A stretch of DNA of 64,000 nucleotides. Source: Eopsaltria australis. Taxonomy: Eukaryota > Chordata > Aves > Passeriformes > Petroicidae. The translations under genes and the position numbers were made by a program. The stretch covers positions 310,001-374,000 of the forward strand of contig JAVTVJ010000049.1 of the NCBI GenBank assembly GCA_034509425.1, in the 5' to 3' direction. Positions 1 through 13,581 of this stretch are shown here, in pieces. The notes under the pieces are model-generated. The model was not told the DNA's origin and ran no database searches. It worked only from the letters and a program-made list of their open reading frames with translations. How positions within the stretch are numbered: position 1 is the stretch's first letter; every line of letters starts with the position of its first letter.

Positions 1-1189
1 TCAGATCTCATGCTCTGAGCTCATTGCTGAGACTGGATCAGGAATTTTCAAGAACACACTTTAAGTTGTGTGAAGAAATTGCACAAAGAATGTGCAATTT
101 ACCTGTAGTATGTTTTGGGAGATATTAATGTAATATAAATACTTACAGTTGTTCATTGTTCTTGTATTCCCTTTTTGCTCTTGAACAACTTAAGGAGCAG
201 TTTGAAAGAAAAGGACTCTGGTGAACCTGGAGCTGAATTAAACTTACAGTTGACAAAAATGGATTACTATATGAAATGCAGAATATCCCCTGGAGAAACA
301 ATCTTAGTATGAAAGCAAAACAGTTGTTTTAAGTTTCACATTATAAATGCTAGCAGCAAACCTTGCAGCCACTTGCTTGAACAGTCCAGAAAGATTCTTT
401 CACTTCCTGAGGCAGGGCCAGAAGGTAAGGAGATCTACTTCCAAAACTCTAGGACTGTACACAAGAGAGAGTTATGATAGTACTGAGCATTCTGCTGCAC
501 CAAATGAAAAGTCAATTGACATTCACTCCCCAGTCAGAAAACAGTTCAGAACAGACTGACCAAGTAACAACAAAGAACATGAAACAGAAACACAGCCTTT
601 CAGTGCCCAGGAAGACATTTGAAATTCCACACACTGTTCCCATCTTTGACTTGGAAGGACATGGCAAAGAACAGGCTATTAAAAACGAGTGTATATTGTT
701 AGGGTTTTAAATTCCATTTAAAACCTTGGAAAAGGACACTTAGATTTTGATTTGCACAGTACTGTGATCATGTCCACTGAAATGCTACAAACAGGCAGGA
801 TTTCCAAGCATGAACATCAATTGATTTTCATGAATTACACATTTTTTGCGGCTTCTGGTTCCTGTATTCAAATGAATTTATGTGAAGGCCAGTATTAGGA
901 ACATTTCAGCAATTATCCCAATTTATTGGAGGATTCTTATTGTCAGGTATGTGTAGCAGGATGCTCTGCCCTGGACTGGGGCAAGCAAGCTGGACAATGC
1001 TCTATTTACAAGGCTGTCAGAGGTGGACTGAAAGGGGCATCATGCTGGTGTTGGTGTTAAATAATGCTAAAACCAGTCTGACACATCAACCCCAAATTAA
1101 CATCCTGATAGTGAGGCAAAGATTTGTCAGATAAGCTGCCAAGCTGATCTGAGACAAATGACTGGCAATCAATCACTTTACACCATATA
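1..1189. other. Gene-free sequence
   Basis: No exon, RNA gene or clear repeat was seen. Open frames are short and overlap without conserved character. Part of 900-1189 may belong to the older LTR remnant that follows. Confidence 0.6.
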
Positions 1190-1556
1190 AGTCCAGTCCA
1201 CTTTCAGATGGTTAGGTTCTTCTAACATATCCCTTCTTGGAGTATGTATGAAGATTCCTCCTTTGGATGGGGATGCCCCTCGAAATTTCTCCTCAAGTCT
1301 GCGCAAAAGAGATGTCTTTTGCTGGCCCCAGACATTGGCATGGGTGAGTTAGATCAACCTCTACTTTAATTGTTTCTTTTTGCTAGCTCTATTACAATTG
1401 CTTTAATATAATTGCTTTGATAATGTGCACTATCCTGTTATATTTTACTAGTAGTTTTAACTTCTGTACTGTGTAGTAAATAATTCTGATTAAGATTTTT
1501 TGTTTAATCATTTACCATAATAAATCATTCATTTTTATATAAATATATCTGGCTTG
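1190..1556 (+). mobile_element. Probable older avian ERV LTR remnant interrupted by the solo LTR
   Basis: The text from about 1240 (gaagattcctcctttggatggggatgcccctc) through the run leading to aataaatcattc resembles, from memory, the 3' half of passerine ERVL-type LTRs, including a polyadenylation-like AATAAA near 1520. The solo LTR at 1562 lies within or at its end. The left border is not defined and the call needs a repeat library. Confidence 0.4.
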
Positions 1557-1561
1557 CCATC
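1557..1561. repeat. Left target-site duplication of the solo LTR (CCATC)
   Basis: CCATC immediately precedes the TG of the LTR and is repeated immediately after its CA at 2490-2494. Confidence 0.8.
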
Positions 1562-2489
1562 TGTCCTGGTTTGAAGGACAGGTGTCTGTTAAGGAAGGCA
1601 GGAGCCTCCCTTGGAATGGGAAACTGTAACCCCTCTCCCTCCGAATTATTATAAATTTGAAATCAAGAGGCTCTCAGGCAAATATATGGGAATAGGAATA
1701 ACAGTTCTTTACTACTATCTAAAACAAAGGATAACAAATAACAACAACTATAACGTTGACCAACAAACAGAACCAGAAACCCAGTGGCAGCCTGCTCGGC
1801 TTCAGGCACCTTTCCCTTTGGTGCAGTTCCAGTCACAGCCTGCAGGGGCGCTCTGGGTGCGGTGATTCCCCCGTGCCTGCAGGGGGCGCTCCTGGCGTGA
1901 GCTCAGGTAGCACACGGCAATGGCGGCTGCCCGAAGCACGGAGGGATGGAGGAGAGCCCTTGCTCCACAGACCCTCGGGAGGGGCAGCTGGTGTCGCAGC
2001 AGGATCCTCGGACACAGGGAGCTGGGACAGTAAGAGGTCCCGACGTGCAGGGGGAAACCCCGCCACAATGTAGCGAAGAAACTCGGAGCGGCGAGGAGGA
2101 GCGGGGGGAGAGACAGGCTGGTGGCAGGCAGGTCGGCTCCCGATGGGCAGGGAGGAAAAAGACTCACAGCAGACAGACCGGAGCTCTGTGCTGGCTTCTC
2201 AGGGGGGCCGTGGGTGCAGCAGACAGCAGCTCCGACCGTCCAGCTCCGAGGGTCCCGAGCAAGAGAGCATGACCTCCCCCCGCCCTTGCTTTTCCGTCTC
2301 TCCAAATCTCGCCTTGTCAAGCCCTGCTTCCATGAGGGGCAATTTTGCCCCACCCTGCCAAGGAGAAAGGCTACAGCCTTGTGCTTTGTTCTCTTAAGTA
2401 CTCAGCAATTAGCTCAATCATTTATGTCTTAGCAACCCATGGGAGAAAAAATTCCTGAGGAAAAAAAAAACTAAATCTAACCTCCAACA
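1562..2489. mobile_element. Solo LTR of an avian endogenous retrovirus, with 5-bp target duplication
   Basis: A 928-bp segment starts TGTCCTGG and ends CCAACA (TG...CA). It is flanked by identical CCATC at 1557-1561 and 2490-2494. The start resembles LTRs that I recall as abundant in passerine genomes. No primer-binding site, gag, pol or second LTR follows, so it is a solo LTR left by recombination. A 5-bp duplication fits ERVL or ERV1-type integrases better than the 6-bp ERVK type; the family is inferred. The central part (about 1840-2280) is GC- and CpG-rich. Confidence 0.85.
1873..1891 (+). promoter_or_regulatory. CTCF-like motif inside the solo LTR
   Basis: GTGCCTGCAGGGGGCGCTC matches the vertebrate CTCF core (CCASYAGRKGGCRSY) at all but one core position. 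A near copy one G shorter (AGCCTGCAGGGGCGCTC) sits 37 bp upstream at 1837-1853. Binding is inferred from the motif only. Confidence 0.5.
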
Positions 2490-2494
2490 CCATC
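2490..2494. repeat. Right target-site duplication of the solo LTR (CCATC)
   Basis: This is the second copy of CCATC, matching 1557-1561 exactly. Confidence 0.8.
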
Positions 2495-5400
2495 ATTAAT
2501 CCTGAAGTTGTACAAAAGTTCAATCACTCTCTATAATTTCTTGGACTTGAACTGTTGACAGTCTGAGGTTAAAATTGGATCCAGCCCCTCGCAGGCTCCT
2601 CTCTGAGAAGGAGTTTAGAAAGCAAGGGGGTCCTTTGTGCACCTCATGACTCAGAGGGAGGGCTTCCCTAATAAACTTTGTCTGAAGCTCCCACTCTCTC
2701 CCATGACACTGTGTCCCCAAGCACTAGGTTAGCTGACATGCTGAGAGCAGTGGAGTGTCTCCCTGCTCTGAAAACAGATTAAGTGCTATTCACTAAAGTT
2801 CAGACACCTCTGAAGTGTCTGTAGAGGACTGCAAATTTCCAGTTTCATGTTCTATTTTAAAAATCAGAACCATTTCATTTTCATCTCACCTTCAGTAACC
2901 TATATATCTTCTCATCACCCAAAACTCTGCGAATGTCTTAGCTACATTTCTCTTGGAAAAATAAAGAATAGAATGAGCCAGGTTTTATAAGCCATGGGGA
3001 GAGACACAGGAAGACTCTTCCAGACAATAAGAAGTACTTCATAAAACCAAAAATCAGCTGGAGGTAACAAGCTGGAAAAACTTCTTCTTACTAGATAAAA
3101 TATCAAGCCATAGAAGAGACCAGAATATCTGTATAACAAAAAATGGTCTTCTTGTGTAAATACGCAACTCCAGTTAAATGCCATTTAAAGATACTTGCAG
3201 CCTGGCTGACTTTAAGCACTGAGTTGATTATATCTTCAGTACTTATCGTGCAGAAGAAAACATTTCTTTTTCAGTTACAAAGGAATTTTTATCTTCAGAT
3301 GTGAAAAACAGATCACTGATCTGCAGAATGCCAAGATGCTCAGGGAATAAATGCACACAAATTCCCATCTCCCTGCTCCCTACTGTCACTAGAGCCTTGC
3401 ACTGACAGTTCCACATGTGACCATGATGCACAGGATGCATCCCTGTAGGTGCCAACAGCCTCACCAATTCTGCACCAGTGCATGTGGGAGGGAATACTTC
3501 ATATCCACAGCACCACAGACTATTTCAGATTTCTCCCTGTGTCCCTTCCAAATCCGTAGGCACAAAGGAGCCATCACATACCATGTCTGTATTTTAAACA
3601 GTTGAAATGGAGGAATATGGCTTTTTTTTTCACTGCAATTTATTGCCAAGACCCTGAAATGTTCATTTCCTTTATATTTTAAGAACAAAAACCTATGTGA
3701 GAAGCAGCAGCATGAAGACTGGCTCTGACTGAAATTTGGCTGCAGTGATTTCGATGGTGGGTGTCTTGCTATGTTGCAAGACCTTTATCTTCATGTTTTC
3801 TTGAAAGGTTTTTGGAGAACTTTTCTTCCACAGAACACATGCGACCTGTAAGAACTCCAGTGAGTCTCTGTTAGTACTGTTAAGTATCTGAGAGTAACTG
3901 AAACAATGTATTTCATTTTTACTTTCTAGAATCACTTCAATGATTGACTCACCTTCCTTGACTTTAACATTTCTGGAATTACTTCTTTGACTTGCCTTGC
4001 TAAAGGCCAAAGTTAAACTCATCATGATCTACAGTCCGTCAGTAGTCTTGGGCAGAACAAGGTATCAGAGACAGCTGTTAACAGGAAGTAGAAATTTACA
4101 TTCCTCAAAATACGCGCATGGATGTACACAAGCTACTAAAACTTAGCAAACTTAGTCTCAAACAGCCACTGTTGGGTTAGCTCACAATAAATACCTTGTC
4201 ATTCTAGTTACAAATTTGTGCCTGAGACCATTGTGCCACTGACTTTGAAAGCACAATGCAGATTGTACTGACAGAGCTCCAGCAGCAGCATTGGACGTAC
4301 TTTTGAGCAGTGTGTGTGTCTATCCAGACAGAAGTAGAGCACACAGCAGTTCAGCTATGCACATGTATTGAGCTGAAAACACTGCCTCAGCATTGCTCCA
4401 GTGTCTGATTTTAATCTCAATACAAGACATTTTTGGGAAAGATTAAAAGCACCTCACTGAAGATCAAGAACCACCCTCTATTATCCTCTGTCATTCCCAT
4501 GCAAATAGCTTTCTGCTTTCTTGCCTATTAAAACAAAAAATAAAAAAGCTAAGTAAAGATTAGCCTGAAATATTGCCACTGCTAAAGATTTGACAGAAAT
4601 TAAATACATACCAGTTCAAGTATTATAAACAGGGTGCAAAAATGTTTGCCCCAGCCTGTGCTGTTAATAGAGTTGACACAGGTTTTGTATGATTTAAAGC
4701 ACAATATAAGACCGTAAGATAAAACTGTAAGAGCTTTATCTGCTATTGTTACAAATGAAATCCAAGATGACTGAGGGGGAAAGTGATTAGAGAAAGTGTT
4801 TCTTTTTTCAGCTTATTTACTCAGTGCACTTGACAATAGTTTCTGTACAGTCAGATTCTTCATGCTGGAAAAGATGAGCTTGTACAGATGCACAATCATT
4901 ATGATAAAGCTTCAGCCAACACAGCTGAGGCTCTGGTATAACTCCTGCTCTCTTTTTGTCTGCCTCCAGCCCCATTTAAGGACACAAAACCAAGTAGCCT
5001 GTATTCACATTAACTTGGGCATGCTCTAGTCCTGAACACTGAACTGGGGGAATTTGTGCAAATTTACTACATGGACAAGGTTAAAATGTGACAGCAGTTA
5101 CTCACTGGATGTCCATTAAGCAATTTCACTCTGCTTTAAAGTCATGGCTAAATAGGGCTCCTCAAGCCAAAAACTTGTCTGTAAGAGCCTTTAGACAACA
5201 AGAAAACCCTCAAGAAAAAAGCACAACTTCACCTCATCACACAAATGACTCCAGAAGCACTTACCACAGTAAGTTCTGTCTCTGGGCAGAACACATTGCT
5301 CTCATTTTGGGAGTTCTCCTGATTTAGGAAGTTCTCCTGATGTGACCAGTCAGACCAATGGCTTTTCACAGGCTGCCCCATGTCCCTCTGGGTGGCCAGA

Positions 5401-8400
5401 AGCCCCTCTGTGCTCTGCCACTGCCTTTATTTCTAGCTCCACTCTGTGTCTGCAGGGGCCACCAAGCAGCTTGCTCTGACTTCAGACCCAGAGCTCTCTT
5501 GCTCCACTCACACCTGCCACCTTGCTAGCCCACTTTGCTTTGCTATACTTAGCTCATGGGTTTAAAAAGTGGCTTTCTGGTAACAAGAACTGTTGGTGCA
5601 CCTATCCAGCCTAAATTCAGTTCACAAGTAATTCAGGTGAAAACTTGTTCCCATTTCATATTAATTTCCCTTGAAATCTGTATTATGCCAATTTGTTCCT
5701 TGGCAATACACCAGGAAAGATGCCCAATACCTGTGGGAGTAAAGGCAGCCAAGTAGCTGTTGTTTGAAACCACAAGCTTTTTCTCAGTAACAGGGCAACC
5801 CACACTTGCTCATCTAATAAAAATCTCATTAACTGTCAGCACTGACAGTTAAATTATCAATAGGTCTGAGCAGATTTATCTACAATAAAGGATTTGAATT
5901 TTTTTCCAATTAGATCGAAATATTAAGACTTAGAACCATAGGAAGGAAAAAATACGGAATTCAAATAATTACCTCTAAAATGAGGGGGCAAGGAAAACCA
6001 GTTCTTGAGTTTTTAACCAAAATCTAACAAATACTAGAGATATTTCTATAACGTGACCTCATGGAAGATAGGAACCATGAGAATTTGCCATTTTGAGTCT
6101 CTCAGTCTTCAGTCTGTTTTTAAAGAAAAATAAAATCAAATTATTATATGTTAATTCAAAAGGGCTAAATCACTGTCTTATATCAATTTTAAGAAAGATA
6201 TTTTACTTTTCTGCTACTGTTGTATTCATGGACCTTTTCTATCTATTTATATCTATACTTGCAACATTAAACATTATATTCTCCCAAGAGAGAAAAAGCA
6301 CAGTTCACTTTATTGAGTCATTAATCCCAGGTTTTGAATAGTTACTCTCTTCAAAAAGACAGGATTTATATTAAAGTAATTAATTACTGCAATACCTAAT
6401 AGAGGTGACCCTGGTTTCTCTTCTCAGACATAAATCCTGACTGTAGAAGGAATAATGAAAATCACAGAAGTCACTGCTTGCAAGAAAGAAACTTCTCTGG
6501 CTAAAATACTTTACCCCACATGAACTTAGAAATGAAGCATGGAAAAATAATACGATTATAATAGAACACTGACTCAGTTGCTTCATAATCACTAAAGACA
6601 TTTGCCAGAGAACATTTAAGAAAAACATTGTTAATAAACCCCCCAAAACAACTAGAAATATTCATTACCCCACTAAAAAAAAATGTTTCACTTTCGGAAC
6701 TTCTAATTTCTCTTGTTAAACTTGGTAGAAGAGAACAGGAGAAAGCTGTATCACTTTCCCTTTGAAAGCTTCAGAGGTTGCAATAATGTTTGTGATTATG
6801 TGTTTTACTAATTAGAAATACTGAGAGGAGGCATGGGATAACTCATTAGTACAACCAGATATCCAGGAGTTTTTATAGATGCACTTCTACCATCAAAAAA
6901 ATTCTTCTGGTAATTTTCAAAGCACAATCAATAAGCCTGTCAACTCTAATGCAATCCATGCAGATATCTAAATTCAGAGCAGCTGTTTACACACTCTTAG
7001 TGGCTCTTGAAGATAGTACAGTGATCCCACAGTTATTTCAACAACTGCTCACCTTTCACATTGCCAATAGTTCAACTGTTTATGCACTTTGATTCTGTAA
7101 TTCTATAACGTTTCCTAAAAGCAATCTGTGGCCAAATTTTCCATCAAAAATGTTTGAATTACCACTACACACTGAAAGTACCTACATATGTGAAGAACTT
7201 AATATTTGGCACTGGGATTTTCTAGGAAGGTGCTCAGGTTTTAAACCTGTGCTGTTCAGCTGAAGTCCAGCACAGTGTTACACTTGGTTACATCAGCTGA
7301 GAATCTAACTAGCTTCAGCAACACCTATACTTTTACTTAGAATTCTTATGCTGTAGTGATTGGGCCTTCATTATAAGTCAGGATTTGGTGTTTGCTAGTC
7401 TTAAAAAGGAAAGGAATCTGATGAGCCAGTGCTGGCTTTGTGATGAGAGTTCTGCTATCACTCACTGCTGATGATTTCATCAAGAAAGCAAATTCCTCAG
7501 AAATAGTTGTTCCATTCAATCTATCATTTTGGAACACTGCTGAAAATATTTTCATCAGCATTCTCTGTGGAAGCCTCATTTCTATCTGAACTTGCCCGTG
7601 ACAAAACCAAGGTCTGCTTTCTGTTCTTTTACAGGGGGAATTCAGTACAAATACATGGCAAAGGATGACAAATGGCACTGGCTAGCCAAAGCCGAGCATT
7701 CGAAGAGCAGGCTCAGACAGACCACTTACTCTTAGTACCCACATAAACACAGTAAGAATACAAAGAGAGTCATCAACAAATCAAAAGGCTAAAATAGCTG
7801 TACATACTTTACTGTGTATGCACCTTAAACTGGTGGTTACTCTTAGACTACTCGAGAACATGTAGGTTGCTGAAAAAGACTGCTTACAATTTTGTTCTAT
7901 TCATTAATGTAAGGGAATCTCAGGCTAGGATAGTTGCTTTGTGTCCTTACTTAGCACTTTGCCTTGGCCTTTATGGCTACTGCTTTTTTTTAATGCAAAC
8001 TCACATAAAACTGTGTCTGTGTTCATAGGTAAAAATATAACAAATATATACACCCAAAAGACTCAATCAGATAAATCTGAGTAGTGATATGTTTCTTTCT
8101 CTTCCTCACATTATACTAAGGGGAAGGGCAACTTAAGCAGCTTGTGATACTGGTAAAGTTTAGATTTAGACATAACATTCCTAATATTCTACTGAACAAG
8201 TTACTTTATTAACACCTTTCGACACAAGTCATAGAGCGAATATATGCTATAACACTCAAATGTATGACTTTATATTATTGGTGTCACTCTTCACTCAGTA
8301 GAAATCTTCCTACAGTTTTGGCCTGCCTGATTCAGGCCTTCCTTGCACCCCTTAGAAATTTTTTTCAGTTTCCCCTAAAATGAAAGGCTTAGTATTAGAT

Positions 8401-9127
8401 ACGGACAATGATAACTGCAGTGAAAATTTTAGTAAGTCACCAACTACCTGACCCTCTCTCTTCAAAACAGGAGATCTCTATGTTTTGAAAAACTATTTCT
8501 TACTTTAAAAGTGAGCTATTGTTTCACTGCATTAGTCATTGGACACAGGTTTGGGTACAGGAATGTGGCACCTCTGGATGAGAAGGAATTTAGAAACCTA
8601 AAGAGAATTTCTTCAGTTTTTCATAATGACCCAGTTTTTCTACAAAAGCAGAGCATACAGATTTAATATTAGTGAGAACTGAGCAATATGATCACCTTAA
8701 GGAAAGTGTTTGATCTTGATACAATACATGTATATTTTGAAAGGAAAAGAAGTTTGCTGAAATATTCAAAGTGATTCATGTATAACTGTTGGAATTTAAG
8801 CTTTAAAGCAGGCATTGTCAGAAATAAGGTGTCACAATGATATCCATTTCCAGCATTAACTCACTTCTTGTACTTGGTTCCTAAAATGTTTTTTTTATAT
8901 TTGTATATTTAGGCCCATTGTTTCCAATCTGCTTCAGGTTTGTTTCCATTTTTCTGGGGAGAAAACTAGTGGACCTAGCACACAACTTGTCTACATAATT
9001 AGATAACATTTCTACATATTTTGCTATGGAAAAAGAATCATAGAAATTGTAATATCAGAAATGGACACTACAATATTAGTTAACCTATCTTCTGGCCCAG
9101 AGGGAAAATTGTCATCCCTTAAATTAG
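2495..9127. other. Intergenic sequence downstream of MAP9
   Basis: AT-rich unique sequence with no recognisable exon. The first about 200 bases may continue the older LTR interrupted at 1562. Two moderately GC-rich patches (2570-2760, 5340-5560) contain no convincing open frame. Confidence 0.6.
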
Positions 9128-10250
9128 TCATAGAATCACAGATTATCCTGATTTGGAACGGACCCCTTAGCATCATCAAAGCCCAACTCCTGGCGCTGCA
9201 CAGGACAGCCCCAAGAATCTCACTATGTGCCTATTCCTTGAGTCTGTTTTTAAACAAACCTCCCAGGCTGAAATGCCATAACCTCACCATTGCCCATCCA
9301 ATATCAGTGGTAGACTATTTTTCTTACTTTTTCTAATGGCTTGCTTAAGTCTGCTTGCTATCATTTAAGTCCATTATTATTTGCCCTAACTGCAGCACGT
9401 GGCAGGGAATTTAATTCTGTTTATTACACTGTTTGATGTAACTGAAAACTTTGATCTCCTCAATATTCTCATCACTAAATTTGAGGTTACTGTTTCCTCA
9501 CCACTCTGGATCCTGATATTTGATGTACATCCCTCCTGATCTGCAGAATTCTGTCCTAGAAAGGGTTTGACACTCCTGTTTCAAGACTCTGTTTTTGATG
9601 ATGCATCCACTCTGGTGTGTGTCACTCCAGCAGCATGACACATTGAGTCATATTTAGTTTGCAATCTTCTATAATGCTTAAATCCTTTCCTGCAATTCTG
9701 CTGTCCAGGCAGTCTTGTCCCTCTAAAGTTGGCTTTCATTTCAAATGAACTGTTTGATAATTCTTCAAGAATCTGATAATATGATCATGTCTTCCAATGT
9801 GTTCACAGCCTTTTGAATAAATACGTTCTGCATAGGTAAAACATTATTCCTTCATTGAAATCACTGATGAAAGTAATGAACAGCATGAGACTCAAGAAAG
9901 ATCTTTGAATTGTGTTTTTTTGCCTTTTCATTTGACTTTAAAACACTCATTTTCTATTCTAGAGTAGATTTTTCTTACTAGTTCTGCATTTCCTGATAGT
10001 GTCACCTACTACATATTTCCCTAGTTTTTAGATACAGCAAGGAGCATAAAAATCTGTAAAAGTCAAATTATTTGACTCCTATTGCTTCTCCTTTATTCAC
10101 TCTGTCAGAGAAGAAAATTAAATCAGTTTGACATGACTTGTTCCTGGTACATCCATGCTGGTTGTTACTCATCTCCTTATCATTTTCCAGGCGCCTACAA
10201 ATTGCTTTTTTTGAGTATATTCTGGTATTTTTTTCAGGCTCTGGTAAGGC
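9128..10250 (-). mobile_element. Old CR1-type LINE fragment
   Basis: The left end (tagaatcacagat...ggaacggacccc) is the complement of a CR1 3' end. Further right, 10125-10200 (aaatcagtttgacatgac ... catgctggttgttac ... ctccttatcattttcca) is the complement of the CR1 reverse-transcriptase region. All frames are broken. The middle is diverged, and the right border is approximate. Confidence 0.65.
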
Positions 10251-12479
10251 TCTAAGTCGCAATGACATCTGTATAGTATTTTGGCTGTTATTTTTTGCTG
10301 TCTTAGCACAAGTAGCACCACAGCAGAGCTGGCCACCACTGCACTGGGCTCCCTCAGTCACCACAGACCCAGGCTGGAAGTGATGATGGTCACGGGGCAG
10401 GCTGGTGTGCGAGGGAATGGTGCCTCCAAAAAGGGGCTGTGGGGAGGGGCTCTCAGGAGAGGTGAGGGACAAGAACCAGGAACCAGACACGGTGAGGCAC
10501 AGCCCAGCACAGGCACAGCTCAACTACAGAACAGGTGATCCTGGTGGATGTTGGTCCTGGTCTTAAAATATGGTCTTGAGGGTAGAACTTTTCACATTTC
10601 AAGCCCCTTTGTGAGAGCCAGCAGACAGATTCTCAGACTTACAGAATTCAGCACTGCAACAATTAAAGTGCAATTAAGCAGATGAAGGAGCAGATCTGAA
10701 GAAAAGAATCAATTCCCTATCTCACCTTTCTCTGAGGCAGATAAATTTCTGCGGTAAGAAAGGAATTAGTATGCAGGTAACCACAAACATCCTCTTAGGC
10801 AGATTTTACTCTTGCCTTCCTAGAAGCCACATTTACCATATTCACATTTATTAATGTTGTCAACAACTACTTTACCTGCATTTTGCTTGCAGAAGACAAA
10901 CATATGAATTTAGCTTAGAGAGATGCTGCAGCAGAAGATTCTATCACAGATGCACAGACAAACTTTACAGAAAACATCATTTTTCACTGACTCTTCCAAA
11001 TTTTTATTTCTTTAGAAAGTCTTTTGAAACTCCAAATCCAAATTACATAACACCCTGCAGTCTTTCCAAGTCTGCAAAAATGGAATCAACTTCACTTTAT
11101 TATTTGCCAAAAAAATCTTGTTGTTACCCTCTGCCTTGAAGCAACTGGTCTCAAAACCAGCAAAATACCTCTCTTCACACAAAGTTCAATCTTACTCATG
11201 GACTGCAGAGGTCTTGTCATGCTATTTGCATTTTTATTAGTGCATTCTATAATACAGGAATGAGGTAGAAATGTATATATTCTTTGACTTATTTCCCTAA
11301 CTGTGGTTGAGTGTCAAACAACAAATCTGGACTGTTCCAAACATCTGACAGTTCTGCTGAATCTGTTTGATGGAGCAACAGTCACTGTATGTCTCTAGAA
11401 ATGAATGTAAAATTGGAATTTTAAATGATATTCCAGACATCAAAAGACAACATTATGTCATCTGCTCCATCAAAGCTTTAAAAGCTCTGCTGGAGAAATT
11501 AAGGAATACATCCTATTTAATTTAATACCTCCTATGATCACACAGCTGTGTGATATGATACCACCAAAATAACTTCTCAGGCTATGAAAACACTCCACAT
11601 GTTAGAACTCAGCAGTAATAAAGCTTAATCATTCAATTTGCTACATACGTTGGATATTACAACAACACGGACCACAGCTATGCATAGTGTAAGAAAAGGA
11701 GGACATGTGACAAAAATGCAATTTGTAGTTTTCTAAACAGGTCTGATTAACTTTTTTTGAAAAGTGAAAAAACTACATCTGACAGTAGACTTGTGTTCTA
11801 TTTAATCCTAAATTTTCTCTGTAGTAAGACTCCCCTAGATCTTTTTTCAGATCATGCTTCAGGCTGCAACAAACCAAATTGCTATTACAAATCAGACAAA
11901 TCATTTGGAGGGTACACCTCAATTTAGCTGCCATAACCTGTCCCCTTTCATCTTTCTCTGTCACATCAGGCACTAGCCACTAGTGCAAGTGGAATACAGG
12001 TCCTTGGCCTCAATGAAAGATCCTTTGTTTAGGATTATCCCTCAAAACAGATCTGAGCAACCAGATAACATAACTACATTCTTGTCACAGAACATATGCT
12101 TACCAACAGCTAGTGATGCCTCCCCTGCATCATCCTTCTGCATTTAGGAAGTGTGGTGCTAGATTTGTATTTAAATTAAACAAAGGTGTCAGGCAAGTAT
12201 AAAGAATTGGTGTAAACAAAAAATGGATTGATGGTTGAGCGCCAACTGAACCATCTGAAGGAGAATATTTTCCTTACATCAAGGTAATTACGTGTTTATA
12301 AGCTATCAGGTATCAAGGCATAAGAAAGCTCAGTTTTTCACTTTGGAAGAATGTGGTTGAAAGAATGTGTCTACTTATGTCAAATAGCATAGTACTTCCT
12401 AAAGTCTTTTTAATCACAGTTTCAGGAGTTAAGAGCTAAAATCAAAGGTGGTTAAATTATGAAAGTTCAGGCCAGATGG
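10251..12479. other. Intergenic sequence
   Basis: 10300-10540 is GC-richer with opposite-strand open frames of 80-150 codons that look like chance. The rest is AT-rich and featureless. Confidence 0.6.
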
Positions 12480-13168
12480 TAACAAAAAGAAGGCAAGAAA
12501 AAAGAAGAGATTAAGAGGTCAGATATCTCACTTGGTGTTTTTAAAATAAATTAATAGCAAAAGGTAGGCCAGAAAAAACATTGGCCTTTTACTTGATGAG
12601 GATGGTCATCTCACAAACAGGGACACAGAACAGAGATATTAAATTCTTTCCTTGCCTCAGTCATCAACACTGATGACAGGCTCAGGGGGTCCTCAAACAG
12701 CAGAACCATGACTGCAAGAATGATAAACACTCAGTCAACTCTGAACTTGTGGAATTTGCTGCTCCATCTGGATCTCTGTGAGTCTATGGGGCCTGACTGG
12801 ATTCATCCCAGGGTACTCAAAGACCTGGCTGAGTCATTGCAAGACCTCTCTCAATGACTTTTGAACAGTTTTGAGGATCTGGAAAGGTCCCTATTGACTG
12901 AAAGCTGGCAAACGTTGTCACAATTTTCAAGAAGGGCTTCAAATTTGAGCCTGGTAACTGCAGGCCTGTCAGTCTCACTTCAGTGCCTTGTAAAATCATG
13001 GAGAAGATTATTCTGGAAGGTATTGAAAAACACCTGGAAGATGACACAGTCATTGGTCAAAGCCAGCACACAGTGTGATTCTTGAGGCTGTTCTGTGCAA
13101 GGCCAAAAGGTGGACCTGATGATCCTTGTGGGTCCCTTCTGACAGGATATTCCATAATTCTGTGATTC
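12480..13168 (+). mobile_element. CR1 LINE fragment, 5'-truncated and internally deleted
   Basis: The sense-strand text is typical CR1 ORF2: aaattaatagcaaaag, ttgcctcagtcatcaacac, gggtactcaaagacctggct, gctggcaaacgttgt, caggcctgtcagtctcacttcagtgcc, then a jump to the 3' UTR (ggtcccttctgac ... attctgtgattc). Small deletions and stops show it is dead. The reverse transcriptase region between about 13075 and 13100 is missing. Confidence 0.88.
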
Positions 13169-13581
13169 ATCAAATAAGGTTCTACCCAGAAAAGGAACAT
13201 TGCCTAAGTACCTAATGTTCTGCAGATCTCTGTGTGTATCTGGATAAATGAGGACAGACATATCTTGGAACTGATATGAAATATACACAGATTTAGACAT
13301 GCTGATATTTTTATATCTTCCTGTAAACCTGGGGAATATGTTGCAGTGCTGCTGAGATACCTCTCCTCTGCTTTGCTTCTCTTTTCTCCTGTCTCACACT
13401 TTTGCCTCACCCAGGCTTACTGTGCACTCTGCTCTCTTTCTGCAAGAGGCACTGACTGACCAGAAGGCTGGGTGGATATAGGTACATTTAAGAAGATTCA
13501 GTTAAGTGTACAAAACTGTTTTCCATTGAATGAAAGAAGATGTGTCTATAATCTGGATATGCAGTTATAATGGATTGCCTC

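Noticed and set aside
1802..2353. 183-codon minus-strand open frame
   Set aside because: It lies wholly inside the solo LTR, its GC-rich composition creates open frames on both strands, and no retroviral or host protein signature is present.
10068..10523. 151-codon minus-strand open frame
   Set aside because: The right part is GC-rich sequence without motif and the left part overlaps old CR1 sequence. There is no coding character.
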